Source of the DNA: Bedellia somnulentella
Taxonomy: Eukaryota > Arthropoda > Insecta > Lepidoptera > Bedelliidae
Assembly (NCBI GenBank): GCA_963576735.1
Contig: OY755175.1
Span: 7,022,401-7,086,400, forward strand
DNA length: 64,000 nt
Direction: 5' to 3'
Below the pieces are notes generated by a model. The model saw only the letters and a list, made by a program, of their open reading frames with translations, was not told where the DNA came from and did not search any database. This document shows, in pieces, positions 1-13,650 of this stretch (position 1 is the first letter of the stretch; every line of letters begins with the position of its first letter). The position numbers and the translations under genes are program-made.

Positions 1-3000
1 GCTTTACGCGACAACGAATCTCACCAAATTGTTCTTGCTTAAGTCATAAGTTGCCAGTTTTACGGTCACTTTTTAGACTGTAAATATTATTGCATTTTAT
101 ATTGCGGTTTTGGTAATTGACGGATGTGCAAGTGTTCCGATATTTTTGTGTCTCGAGTGTATTGATGAGACTGTAACACGGAGCTGATTGCAGTCTTGCC
201 TTAGAGTTATTCGGTTTCTATTTTTAAAGTACTTGTGAAATATGGCGTTGTTAAAAGTTATGCTGTAATGAAATTTTATGCTCAACTTTGATGTTCTAGT
301 AAAAAATACTTCAGGTATTAGATATTTTATTTTGCGACATGAGAATCTTGTGAAACAAACGTATTCAAATTAAGTACCTGTTCTTCGGGATTGTAAATTT
401 TTTGGGGTGCTGTAACTCAAAGGGCAAAAATGGAAGTATGCAATAGTATAAATAAGCCAACAGTGACAAATAGCACAAACTAATTATCCATCAAATTGGA
501 TTATTTACTTAAATTAGGTTTCAGTACAGGTGTAATCGTTTGAGCCGCACATAATACATGTATCCGCAAACGGTGGATACTTCATTATTAATCATAATCG
601 GTTTTTAATGCATCGCCGATTATCGGTGGATGTTCGTGAGACGTGACGGAAATCATAAGAGGCCGCTTCAAGTGCCAATTACGTTGTGAGAGCAGCTTGT
701 ATGGAGTATCGAGTACTCAATTTGTACTTTTTGATTGTCCGTGTCTTGGAATCGACCTATATTGCTGTGGAATGATTTAGTTAGATCAGGTGAATGATAA
801 ACTTTATATATTACATTTAATTGCGGTAACTTATAAGTTAATTGTTAAGCAAAATCTCGTAATTGTGTTGCTTAAATGTTAGGATTACAAAGTATATGGA
901 GACGTAATTGGCTTCAATCTCTTATTCATTGAAATTTACAAGCTTACTTTGTGAGATGTATAAGTAGACGATATGTCATTTATGAAATGGTATTTCTAAA
1001 TCATTGTTCGATTATATATTACCGACAAATACAATTATTAAATAAAATGATACAACTGGTCCTGTCTAGTTCCTACGTTGCGTTAAAATATTTATCAAAT
1101 TAAACTATACAGTAAACGTGCAAAAATAGCAATTTAAACCGGTGCATAGAGGGATACACGACTTATCGACGATTTCAATATATATTTTTAATAAGTTTTT
1201 GTGTACCGATACACACGTATACAATTCGAAGTACACACTTTAGCCAATCTTGTCTTTATCAAAGCCATGTGTGTCCATCAGTAGATGTTTACTAACTGAA
1301 ATTATGGTGATGAAAAATGCATATCGATTTTTTTTATAATGTCTTTTTATGCTGGCATGACGCAGCTTCTTTTATTTCGTAAGAAATCTGCAATAACATT
1401 ACCGTTACTAACAATTGCATGACTTCTCAAATGACATAAACCCATTGCTGACAGTAAGAAAAAAGCTCAACTCAAGAACAGGACATGCGTCCTCACGTTA
1501 AGCTAAGCGTCCAATTAATAAATATTATGTAAGAATGTAGTCATAATAGGTATTTATTGATGGTGTTGATATAATGACGGTGTTTGAGTTCGACCTTTGA
1601 GTAATAAACTTTAATGTTTCATCGTTATTCAAGGTGTTACTGCCGGCCCTTCGTTGCGATGCCGGGAAAAAACTCAACGAGACTGTTTCCGTACAAATAT
1701 CATATTTATTTTATTATCGCGCAAATGTTTTTGTAATAAACACTAGTTTATATTTCATATTATTATGGTTACAAAAGTGCTTGCAATATAGTTTATTATG
1801 AGAATAGTTTTGAGAAGTTGTGAGACTAATTTGTAGATTGGGACTAATGTTTTTGATGGTAATTATTTCTGTAACTTCATCAAAGCTCATGTATAATTTT
1901 GATTGGAAATTTAATTTAACGCCAAGAATATTTAAAAAAGTATTGACACTAAGTAAAGAAAATTCTACATAAAATTTAAAAGTTACATTACATTATTTAT
2001 TATTATTACATTACATTAGATTATTAAATTATTTGGATAGAATAGTGGTAGAGCGATTCTAAGCTACCTACATCTATAATTTGAGGCATGTATTAGAATA
2101 TATTCATAGGCTGTGTCTCAATTAAAAAACGGTAATAAAATATCCGGATACAATCGGTAGTAATATTTACTAAAGAACTCTAGAATTATAACAATTAACA
2201 AACAAAATTTACTATCATTTTGACAGTTATTGTCGTGTTGCGCGCGCGCATTATAATTTTTGTAACAGGTGCACTTCTACCTATTAATTTCCGTATAAAA
2301 ATGATATTAGAATAGATTATTACGCGTTTACTGATATAGTATTAATAATACTTTTTTATATTCTTGATTTGGTTTGTTAGTGTTATAGTATCCACTTACG
2401 ATTGCACTAACCCTTTTAAGAGGCCTGTTTATATGCGGAAAGCCAGTAAGTGAATGTTAGATGCTGACTTCAAAACACCATATCTTGTTATTTAACGAAT
2501 TTTCCAGCTTTTTATTAGAAAAATATCATGAAACTTTTATAAATTTCAATCTTCTTGCAAACAAAATTATTAAAGCTCTCGCGCAGGTTTAGTAATAAAG
2601 AGTTCAACGCGGCTACGCACTTTCTTTTAGTAATATGTGGTTTATTTATTATTTAAAACATTTAAATATTTTATTGCGTAATATGAAAAAAAAACACTAT
2701 TTTTTCAATAGAAGTTTTTAACTTTAACAATTGTTTCGATGTTTTTATTGATATCCAAGCTGTTTGATAGTGTAAAATATGGGAAACTCACTGGACTGTA
2801 GAATAACGATTGTATCATTTAAATTGGCGCTTAGAATTTTCAAATAAGGTGCACATGAAGACTACAATGTGTCATATCTTATCTAAGCCTACATTTTTAT
2901 AGTAAAAAAATAATAATTTCTTCCATGGCCTAACCTTTCAAAGTAAAACTATTCAAGTAGATTTCTCGATCAGTGGTTTGATAAGTTTATTAAGCTTCGG

Positions 3001-3826
3001 CAAGCAAAGGCACGATGAGGCACGATGAGGCTATGTAACGTAATTACACGTGGTAATTGAAGCATGCTTTTTAATTGGCACAATCGGATTCTCACCACGA
3101 TAAGTGCTGCGACCGGCTGTGACCGACACAACGACCCCAGCCTATTGTGATTATACTTATATTATAAGGACTTTGTGAAAACGAAACTCAAAAATTTCAA
3201 TAAAAATCAATACAGCCGTAAATTTGAAAAAATTTTTAGCCTAACAAAAACTTGGAAAGCAATAAACTGACACGCATTTTAAAAGTTGTACTAACAAAAA
3301 CAAACCTGTAAACATTTACATAGAAATACAGTAGTCGTTTTAAAAGAGGTTGTATAACATTGAAATCGGAGAAAATAAGTGAATGCCACAATGAATTGTG
3401 TGGTGCGCCTACGCACACGTAAACGATTCGCGCCGCTGTCAACTGTCAGCTACTGTTTGCGCTCGGCCAGCGCCATGCCAGTGTTTGTTTGGTATTTGCA
3501 CACTTCGCTCGCATTATCTTGCACCTCATCTAAACTGACACATATTGGACAACATTCCTAAATGCACCACAACTACATCGTGAGATTGATAATTTTTCAT
3601 AACTTAAAAGCCAATTTAGTAACATGTGGCTGCAAATTACTACAAGTACAAAACGAAAAGAAACCGCATCATCAAAAGCCGATGGGTCATTTAACAGTCA
3701 CTAGCGCCTAAACATAATAAGCGACTTGAAATAATTACGAAAAAAGGTGTAAAAAGCTATTAAATACAGCTGAGATGAATGCTCTCGGTTCGAATGATGC
3801 TGCTGACGGCGGTTCTTGACGGAGAT

Positions 3827-3840
3827 TGATTACGTAATCA
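3827..3840. promoter_or_regulatory. Perfect 14-bp palindrome with TTACGTAA core
   Basis: TGATTACGTAATCA is its own reverse complement. TTACGTAA is the known core bound by PAR/E4BP4-type bZIP factors (Drosophila Pdp1 and vrille). The flanking 100 bp is less AT-rich than average and holds another small palindrome (AATGATCATT at about 3873). Binding is inference. Confidence 0.3.
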
Positions 3841-6406
3841 TGGGATGAGGTGATTTTCGGCTCGAACACTGTAATGATCATTCGTCTCGCGCTCATTGGC
3901 CTGACACGTATCCGCGGTCACCTCTCTCTGATAGACTCGTCTGTTAATCAACTTTATTAGCGCGAATAATACCCTGTTTTGTACTCAATGGAAACGATAC
4001 CTTAAAGAGATGTTTGTTTCATAAGTTGAATTGGATTTAAGTAGTATTTGTGTGTGTAAGACACAAAGGTACAGTGTGTCGCTGTCGACGCACAATTAGC
4101 TGGTATTGTATGGCGGCGCGCGGGCGCTTCGCACTCCTACTTACACTCATTGTGCTCGTCCAATCGCACATCCATTGTCATCCTTACACAACTCAATGAG
4201 ATATTATCTCCGCTATTACTAAATACGCGTTTCAATGTTTAAATGCCTTATAAATTTAATATTCATATCGTATTGTGGATCTAGAGGCGATTCATTGTGA
4301 TTGATTACCCTTAATTCGTTTATTAACTTAATGCCGATGCTAGGTGTATCACTTTGACGGTGAATAATGATATATTGAACTCTTGTAGGTATTGTGTGTC
4401 TCTATAAAGAGAATCTACCGTGTAGATTTGGTGATCGCTCATTACTCAAGTGTCCTAAGGCAAATACGGTGATGTACTGTTGGTAGCCGCAGGACGGTGT
4501 ATCAAAGTGTGTTTCGGTTGTAGTTAAGAAGAAAGGTTGTAATTAGTGTTAATAAGAGTGTCGCAGTTAGTGACAAAGTTGGTTGCGGTATGTGAGGTGG
4601 TCGCGGGCACAATAGGCGCGTAATGAAGTGGGCTAGGAGGGGGCGGTATTGTTATCAAACGAGGCATTGTGCGCGACTGCCGCCGCCGCCGACCGCCGCG
4701 CAGCCTCGCCTTGTTAGCCTCCTCAGCTGAGCATCGCTCTAAAGACATGCTATTTGATAACTGTCATCATCAATACGGCTATACAAATGCACTGTAGTCT
4801 TTTTGGTTTGAAGAATTCGTAAATCGATTTTAATGGAATCTTTGTGATAAATATCTCAACGACATTAATGTTAAGCACAAACAGTTTTAAAATTATCAAG
4901 TTGTACTTTACTGCAAATTTTAATGCTAAGCAGCGCTGGCTGACTCAATTCAAATCCGTTTCCTAATGTGTATATAACGTCCGATACATCTTCATATAAA
5001 TCTTCATTAACTTTTAAATTAAATACATTAATCTTCAAGATTGAGCATATGTTGATGTTTATTGCGTGCAAACCTGAGGCACGGCTAGCACATAATGAAA
5101 GTAGTATACGATACTGCGAGACGGGCCAGTGTGAGCAATAAAAGCGTCATCTGTCTGTAGCAAGTTTCTAATTACGTGTAGCTCGTTAACACTACCGCGG
5201 TGTCGTACGGAAGCCATTCCAGCGATCCGCCGTCGCGCCAGTTGCCGCGTGTGATTGCCCTCAGCGCCTCCGGCTGATAAACCTCCCATTCATAAAAAAA
5301 CAACTACTTTTTAGATACGACCGCATGTGTCGAACCCGGAACGTGCTCCCAAACTAGTCATGTGGTATCACTTTTTACACGATAAGCGTTAATTTCTCAC
5401 AGCTACCCTTGTCGGGAATAAATTAGATTTATGTCGAGTACGGGTGGCCGCGGCTTCTGACTCTAACAAAAAGCAATAACAACTAAGTTTCTTGTCGCGG
5501 AAGTGACACGATTCGGATTTTATTACAGATGTTGCTCGGCAGCTCGCGTCTAAGTAGACTTTATGTAAAATAATAGTGCTCCAACTTCTACCTGGTGAAA
5601 GGTAAACTGGTGACTACCTTGTCGTCTCAACTCTATAATAGTCGGTAAAATGTTAGTTTCAGTAATATAACCACGGTCTAAATTATGATTTCTTATAATG
5701 TCATCGTACTAGCTATATTTTGTCAGAGTATTTATTTCTACTATTTTACATTTACTCTCTTTGTAATTTTGCGCTCATTCTCATTTATTAATATTTTCTG
5801 TTTATTTCAATATTTAGTTTGAACTTTGGTATAGTGACCGTCACGGTCTATCGTTTCATAATATAGTAGCTAATGTCAATGCCACAAATGACTTCCTAAC
5901 ACCGAATTACGCCGAACAAAAGGCTCGCAATGAAGTCATTATTTTCCATTTCTGCGGCGCGGTGTCAAGTCGATAACTCGAAAATGACGGCCATTTGTAT
6001 CAACGAACCAACAATCTGCCGCTACAGTCATTTGCCCATTATCGAATCATAGAAACTTGGAATTTTTTGTTGTACCACCGTTATTTACACCACGCGACAA
6101 TACTGAATACTAATGCACAGGCGCGCAAACCTAGCTCGGTTATTTTACTCGAATTTGTACGATAGAGTTATCAAAATATTTTGTTCTTAACTATATTATG
6201 ACATGAGTGATCATACATTTAAAGAAATTGGCGCCGAATTGAAACCTCCGTTTTTGGTCGATTAAAAAATAATTTAATATCCATGAGAGCAGAGATTTAG
6301 TCAAATGTTCACTTAGTTACATTCGAGCTATCTTGCAAATAATGTATATAGGATGGATACTGCGAAGGGTGCTCCTACCGATCCAGCTTGTCAGTCCGTC
6401 ACTCGA

Positions 6407-6416
6407 GTGACGTCAC
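6407..6416. promoter_or_regulatory. CRE-like palindrome GTGACGTCAC
   Basis: A perfect CRE core (TGACGTCA, 6408-6415) is extended to a 10-bp palindrome in a locally GC-rich stretch that also holds several GTCAC repeats. ATF/CREB-type binding is possible, but nothing else in the sequence tests it. Confidence 0.25.
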
Positions 6417-7139
6417 AGACAAAGCTGTCACGCGAACACCTCGTCAGCCGTCACTTGGTGATGTTTATTGTTATTCACAATTATAGCAACTCCCTCGGCT
6501 GCTTTTACCAAATGTATGCGTGAGAACATTCTAAGCGACACCTCTGACATTAAATCAGAATTAACTTGTACCGCAAACGGAACCGGAGTGTGAACATTTT
6601 TGTTGGTACTGAATTTTAACGGGCCTTTGGGATGTAATGCATTGTGGATATTTAGATTACAACGTCGTTTTGTGGAGAAGTTTTGGAATAAATAATGTAA
6701 TGAACTTATACGGATAGATACTTAAAATAATAACTTATCCAACTTAATTTGCTTATAGTTCATGAAAACTATTTGAAAAAATTCGTTTTTGTTAGACCTT
6801 TATAATAAACAGCCAATATTTTTTAGTAATACATCAAATATTGACAATCATTGTTATGTCCTGTCTGCAGCAGACAACTGACTGGGTATACTCGTAACGT
6901 ATTATGAAACCGGTTTCATATTAAAACATATCCAAATAAGTTGACAAGACGAGGGTAGAGTTCCTCATATACCAAAATGCATGGAAAGTTTTAAACTGTG
7001 CTCGTTTTAGTATGGTTGGGAGGTATTGTCGTATATCGGTGAAGCGAGGAACATTCAGCGCTGTAACGAGTGCGATACAAGAAACCGCGCGTAGTTCGTA
7101 GTCGCGTAGTGCATGTGAAAGTTAACGTAAACGATCCCC

Positions 7140-7262
7140 GAGGTTCGCACGGCGTGGAAATATGGCGCCGCGTGCACGGGCGGGCGCGGGGGCGCGCGGG
7201 CGGGGGAGGGCAGCGGGAGCGGCGGTTACGTACATCGCCACCCGTCCGCGCCCGTAAGCTCA
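7140..7262. other. GC-rich low-complexity patch
   Basis: A run of GC/GGGCG repeats stands out from AT-rich surroundings. Open frames on both strands across it encode Arg/Gly/Pro-rich peptides with no domain, so I treat them as composition artefacts. It may be part of a regulatory element or a non-coding exon. Confidence 0.4.
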
Positions 7263-10200
7263 TAATTTGCCTTTCTATTAGAACGAGGGCGTGAAAAAAG
7301 GAAAGCGTTTACGGTGTGTTTAATGGGAGCGAAAGGGAAGAAATATGGCCACCCGTCGGAAGAAGGGAAAATTTCGGTTTTGAAAACGTTTTTCAGATGC
7401 GCTCCGAGGCGTCGAGTGCGAGGAGGACGACGATGTTTGCGGGACCTCTCATCCCGTAATTAGCTGCAGCCGCAATAGTACGAGGGCACGGGAGCGTTTC
7501 TATTTGTCGTTTAAGAGTTAATCAGACGGATGATTCGTCACCCTCGACCGTCAGCCGGCGGCGGCGTTATATCTCTATTACGAGCCGGTATCGAGCACGC
7601 GGCCAGCGCTCCCAGCGATTAACGAAATCGTGATTATTGATAACTTTGTTTACGACTTGACGCGCCGCCGCGAGGGTGGCAGTCCCACCGTCCGCTTTTA
7701 TTGAGACATTTCTTTTTAATGTCCGTCATAGATAGATTGTACATAAAGATAGGCCAAGTGCCTTCGGAAGTCTGTTTTATTTCTGCAAAGAAGTTGAGTA
7801 ATAATCGGATATAAAGCGGCGAAGGCTTGACATTTGTTTTGTATTTAAATTCAGAGGATATTTCTTTTGAAAAGAAGTAGTAATTGTGTAACGGAGACGT
7901 ATGATTAGACTAGGGGAAGTGACAAATGCAGTAAAGACGAAGGCGACTCCCAATTAGTCGTAATAGCACGCTGCGAGCTCCGCGACATATGCTCGGCGAC
8001 TGCCTTTTATGTTGGCTACCATTTTACGACATGAAATGATACTTCTTTGGAAACGTACCAAAGTACCTTGGCATCCATATGGTGGAAAATGATTGGGAAC
8101 AAAGCAAACAAGCGCGACAATTTCATACATTGACACTGCAATCAGTTGACACGAGACCCGGTTGTTTGTATTTACACCATGCCGTTGAACAGCATGTATG
8201 ATCAACAGTTGAAAACGAATTATCCATTGGCACATTTTTTTTATAAATAATATGTTCATTTGGTAGCTAGGACACAAGTGGCAAATAATATGGAATTACT
8301 TTTGTGCTGTTATACATAAAAAACAAAACATACTTTTATTTATTCAATAGTTTTTTTTTCTTTCGTACTCGTAACATCGAAGTAGAAGCTCACATAGGCA
8401 TGACAAACTAGTTGGAAAAAAGGAAGATATTTATATTACTGAAAACTGTTTCATTTCATTATTTTCGCTTCTTGTGATTGTTTTAAAGAATTATAATATT
8501 TTTTTGATCTTACTAGCATTAAATCTTAATAAAACTGTAACATTATCCAAATCGCTTGCTGACCATTGCGTCAGCACTTTACAATTAATAATTTGAGGCT
8601 CTATAAATGCATCGAAATCAATTTACGCTCCATCAGTAAATTACGTTATCGCCAAGTATATTGATTTGGTAAAGCCAGCCAATTTAATTACCGTCGTCCA
8701 CCCTTGATTGGCTCCCAGCAGTCTGGAGTGGCCGTGTGAGGACAACATTGATATCGCGGTAAGCGTACAACACGCTTAATTGCCCCCTCGCATTAACACA
8801 ATGTGCGCTTTTTTACAGTATTGTAAGGCTTAAAGTTGGTGAATTCAAACATAAAGTTCAATTAAACTTCATTGGTGTCTCGAATTGATTGAAGAAAATT
8901 ATTCAGAAAGTCGAACACTAAGATAAAATCACGATTTATTTATAAAAGATATATAAAAAAATGTAGCTTACATAAATAAATACAAACATATTTATACTAC
9001 ATAGATCAAAATTACAAAAGACCTCTTTTGTTTTATAGCAACTCATAATAACTTTACCATATCGGTCTGTCCGTAAATCCTAAAAGAAGCCCAACATACG
9101 CGTATCATTGCAGCATTACCCGTTTAGTAGTGAATGTTCATCGTGTGTGGCGCGGACAACAATCAACAAAGGTAAATAGTTTACAGGCGATGTTTTCTAT
9201 GGCGTAGTTAGTCTCGCCAGGAGGTTTTCTGCGAATGGCAGCGTATTCAAAACACTGAGCAAACCATTAATTATGTTACAATGCGTTCTCGTGCTCTCTT
9301 TAAAGATGTGTCGATTTGTGAACCAACACTTCTTTTATGGGTTTTAGAGATCTGCGGGTGGCTTTCGAAATTGTTGTTCGGCTTTTGTTGGTTGCTTTCG
9401 GTTTTCTAAAGTTCAAATACTACAAAATTTATGAGACATGCATTAAAAATATTTTCAGTAAACAGATATGATGTATGAATATATTCAAGAAGTGTTACAC
9501 CTGACACGATAGTTCTGCGCTCTCTTTAGACTATAATTGACATATCATTTAATTTACCTAAAAATCAAAACTATAATAAAGTCATATTTGAATCACGCCA
9601 TCATCAATGTAAAACGACTTAAAAATAATTAATCTTTTATGTCTTCTACTAAAATATACTAACAATTCATATACTTAAAAAACAAACGCATGCATGTTTA
9701 AAAATTCACTTTTTCATAGTAAGTAGGTGAATCTACGGGACCTCATTCGTTGATAAGTGAGCAGAGTGAATCACCTGCTGTTAGAGCGCGCGGGTGGCAT
9801 CCCGGTGTCACCGTGGTGTTTGGGTTGCCATTCGTTCCGGCGCTCGCCAGCTTGATTGATGACCAGCTCTCAACCATCGTATCTTGAACTCTAAGTTCTA
9901 TGGAAAGCTCTTTTGCGAGAGATCAATGTATTGTAATAAACTTGCGTGAACTATATCCTGTGGTGTGTAATGTAAGTTGGTTTTGAAGCAGTTTTTTTTC
10001 GTATAGTTATATGGTTTTCATAAGGATTATGATTTTGATGTTTTGCGTTTTATAAGTTTAAATAACAGTTTTTTTACATTTTATCAAAAGTATAAAAAGC
10101 TCTAATTTTGAAAATTTTTGATGATTGTAATAAAACTATATTATAAATAAAATTTTCTTTTATAGAGCATATGCTGAAAATTGTTACTAAATCTAAGCAT

Positions 10201-11890
10201 GGAGGCATCACCATCATCATATAAATTGCAATACTGGAACACTGTATTACGTAAAATATCAACATACGTCCTGAGCATACTTTTCATCACGGTAGTGAAT
10301 ATCCAAGGTAATAAAGTGTCAAATGTTTCACGTATGTAAATCCGGCAAACAGCATTCTTAACGTGTGGGGCCTCCAAAATGTTTAATATCGGAAATTCCA
10401 AACAGTTGACAGGCACGACAATCGCCGCGTTATTCAATATATTTATAATTATGAAGAAATACGATATTTTAGTCATATATTTTTATTGGTAGCTGAGTAT
10501 AAAATTCGGAGAATGTTGGTGTGTAAATGATGGGCTGGCAGGTTATAGAAGTGGTAAGCTCGTAACATAATATGAGGTTCGATTGTAGCTGTGATAGCCG
10601 TTGCTCCGAAGTGTTCATAATGGCGGGAGGGCCTCGTAAACTCCAATCGTTTCATTTAGAAGACAGGTGGCGCGGCTACTTTTGCTGTCCATGTCTTTTA
10701 GCGTCTTTAAGAATACAATTTAGCATAACTTTTAAACAATATTTTTTAAAATAAATATTTCATGCTGAACTTAAATTTTACAAAAGACACTGTAGTGGAA
10801 ACCTATTACCTTACCTTATTGTTACTTTGGTATTTTTATAATTATGATTTGATTATTCATAAAATTTCATATATATATTACTACTAAAGACAGTTACGAA
10901 ATTTTGCAATTCGCGGTGAAAAATTCATATGTTTTGAAAGAACTATGAAAACTTATACATAATAGCAAACAGAATATCAAACAGTAAACAAATCAATAAT
11001 GATATACTTACGTATAAATGTACGGCTTGGTTTTTTCATTGTCTTTTCCTTTATTATTTATTTTGCTTCAAATGTGGCAGACACAGATTTTTTTTGTTTA
11101 TGTATTATTCAATTATGTGTAGTGTAGTGTAGGCTTTAACTGAAAACCAGTGTTTTGCCACTCGGCAATATCAAGCGCTGAGTTAGGGCCTAGTTTGTGT
11201 TACCATAGCACTAATCTTTAGGTCAAAAATATTGTTTTTTCACTTCTTGTATTGTTTTTTTATATTGTATGGTGTTATGTTAACATAAATAAACGAGAAA
11301 AAAATATATATAAGCCTTAAAGGAGCCAGAATTAAAATAACTTATTAATTGAACTTGAGAAAATGTAGTTGTGTAGGGAAATTTTGATACACATTTATTA
11401 CGATGATATTCGATATTTTCCTATCTCATTCGATAATTTCAGGTAAATATATTACATATACCATGGGATAACATATATTTACACATTTAACTACATATAC
11501 AGGTAAAAAAAATATATTATCGATTGTTCCACTTATTTATTCAAGTTGCTATTCCAATTCTACAAACCCCATTAAATATTCAATATTTAGTATTTTATAA
11601 TGCTCATGAAAACAGCGGATCTGATATTGTTAAATGAATAAAAAGCGGTTAGTCGTTCGGCCGCAGGTGCACTTCGCCCGAGCGAGCCATTTTGTTTTGA
11701 CATTATCTCTGCTTGATCCGAATGTTCCTGAATTATAATTATCATTTAATACACTTTGTAAGCTACTTTGAGATGTTGTGATATAAAAGATGGAGGAACC
11801 TCAGTGTTTATTACTTTATCATGTGAGAATGTGAATGTGACATTATTATTAACCAAACGCATAGTTATTAGTAGAATACTAATTAGTATA

Positions 11891-12170
11891 ATTAATTAAT
11901 AATTACTTTTTTAATTTAATTGCTGTGTAGTGTCGGCTTAGAATAGCACTACCCCATTTCTTCCGGTGGGTGTACGTAAGAGGCGACTAACGGTATTGGG
12001 GCTTTTAAGGAATTTTTTGGCGATGCGGCTGGAGACCCATCACCAACATACTTTATTTCACCATCTTTTCCCCACTCAACTTTCCAAAAGTGGCTGAGGA
12101 TTTTTCCATTCCTTAGCTCTGGCTACCCCTTGTAGGGATTTATAGCCGTGAGTATATGTATGTATGTATG
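11891..12170 (+). mobile_element. SINE-A copy 1 (full length, TSD 14 bp)
   Basis: This is the reference description of the family. SINE-A copies are about 250 bp. The head is gtgtagtgtcggcttagaat, followed by a block around ggtgggtgtacgtaagagg and aggcgactaacggtattgg. The middle reads gatgcggttggagaccca, then ttttccccactcaac and aaaagtggctgaggaat. The 3' end reads ctctggctacccc, then agccgtgagtatatg and a (tatg)n tail. No protein is encoded. The middle block resembles a Pol III B box (ggttggagaccc), but I cannot find a convincing A box or tRNA fold. This copy is flanked by tactaattagtata at 11877-11890 and 12171-12184. The TSD leaves about 30 AT-rich bases ahead of the usual head. Confidence 0.85.
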
Positions 12171-12234
12171 TACTAATTAGTATAGGGTATATTGATATTA
12201 GCTCTTAGTTTCGTATTGATTGAAATACCAAATA

Positions 12235-12481
12235 GTGTAGTGTCGGCTTAGAATATCACTACCCCGTTTCTACCGATGGGTGTACGTAAGAGGCGGCTAA
12301 CGGTATTGGGGCTTTTAAGGGATTTTTGGGCGATGCGGTTGGAGACCCATCACCAACAACCTTTATTTTTACCATCTTTTCCCCACTCACATTTCCAAAA
12401 GTGGCTGAGGAATTTCTAATTCCTTAGCTCTGGCTACCCCTTCTAGGGATTTACAGCCGTGAGTATATGTATGTATGTATG
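12235..12481 (+). mobile_element. SINE-A copy 2 (full length, TSD 9 bp)
   Basis: It lies 64 bp after copy 1 in the same orientation, close to it in sequence but with its own duplication, taccaaata, at 12226-12234 and 12482-12490. The two copies are therefore independent insertions rather than a tandem duplication. The TSD places the element's first base exactly at the gtgtagtgtcgg head, which defines the true 5' end. Confidence 0.88.
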
Positions 12482-12529
12482 TACCAAATAAAAAAGTTTT
12501 CTATTGCTTCTTGTATTCTTTATTAATAA

Positions 12530-13325
12530 CTAGTGGATCGTCCCAGCTTCGCACGGGTAGCGTTGTTTTTTTAAATATCTGAGGTTTCTTTCTTCAGTCA
12601 CTGCTCAAGCATTGTGAAATTCAGCGCAATGTTTTCAATTTATTAAATTTATAGCACTCCCTAAACAGTGTAGTTTGGTGATTTTGAATGCGCTTTAATG
12701 AACGGTTCAGTATTTCCGTTTAATAGCAAATTTTGGAATAAAACGCTATGAAGTATACTAAACAATAAATCATTACGTGATGTAGGATGCAACTACTGGC
12801 GCCATCTAGTATGTTATATGTAAATTAGTAAAGATTTGGTTTTGATCACGGACGCGATGGCTTATTATATGTATAATTTCGGTGTTTCTCTACCGATTTC
12901 TATGATTCTTTTTTTATTGAAAAGGTAATAATGTTACCTTTTTTAAATTAGGGACGAGTGAGAGGTTTACAAACGTAAGAGTAAACAAATATAATCAGAA
13001 TGTTCCAAACTGCTAAGCTATCAGGAATTACACGTGTTATTGTGAGTCAACCGTAAAAGATAGACAGATTTTTTTTAGGTAATTTTATGAAGAATATTTC
13101 TGTCATACATGATTTCTATGTAAGTTTAACCATTAAGGCTGCACACGCGACGGAAGCTTAAAAAATGGATTAACTTCTCCCGTTTTCCCAAAATTTCCCA
13201 AAATTCCCCTGTACTACCCTGCTGGAAAGTATACAAAAACCTGCCCAGGAGTATGGAGAATAATTGTACCAAGTTTCGTTAAAATCCGTCGAGTAGTTTT
13301 TGTTTCCATAAGGAACATACAAACC

Positions 13326-13383
<58 letters not shown>

Positions 13384-13502
13384 AATTTTACTGATTGCAT
13401 TTTTGGCATCAGTATCGATCCCTAATCACCACCTGATAGTTATTTTGAAAATATATTTCATGTACAGAATTGACCTCTCTACAGATTTATTATAAGTATA
13501 GA
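12530..13502 (-). mobile_element. Non-autonomous Helitron 1
   Basis: Read on the minus strand, the element starts TCTATACTTATAATAAATC and ends in a GC-rich hairpin region (acccgtgcgaagctgggac) followed by CTAG. It sits between a host A and T, as Helitrons do, with no TSD. It carries an internal (gaca)n repeat at 13326-13380 and no Rep/helicase frame. A second copy in the opposite orientation lies at 34445-35439. An open frame of repeated SVCL units across the gaca repeat is a simple-repeat artefact. Confidence 0.85.
13326..13380. repeat. (GACA)n microsatellite inside Helitron 1
   Basis: About 14 tetranucleotide units. The same repeat occupies the same internal place in Helitrons 2 and 3, so it travels with the element. 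Length differs between copies. Confidence 0.9.
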
Positions 13503-13650
13503 TTTAATTGACTCAGAATTAGAACATTAATAGCACATTTCAGGATGAAAAATGCCATGGCTCTCATAGAGCTCTATAATTTAAATTATAATGTAATGAA
13601 AAACAATGGAAAATATATTTTTTTAATATTTTTATATATAAGTGCAAAAG

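Larger units (their letters stand above)
1..11876. other. Gene-free, repeat-poor stretch (long upstream intron or 5' flank)
   Basis: I see no coding exon, tRNA, or recognisable transposon here. The missing first part of the T-box, which should carry an ELGTEMIITK-like motif and end two bases into an Arg codon, was not found, so this is probably intron. GC-rich patches at about 7140-7260 and 7550-7690, a 14-bp bZIP-type palindrome and a CRE-like site lie within it. A short tandem repeat (ggcacgatga, two units) is at about 3009-3028. Open frames here are short and unlike any family I know. Confidence 0.6.

Noticed and set aside
13170..13409. Open frame with repeated SVCL units (also at 34538-34729 and 58784-59002)
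   Set aside because: It is the translation of the gaca/gtct microsatellite inside Helitrons.
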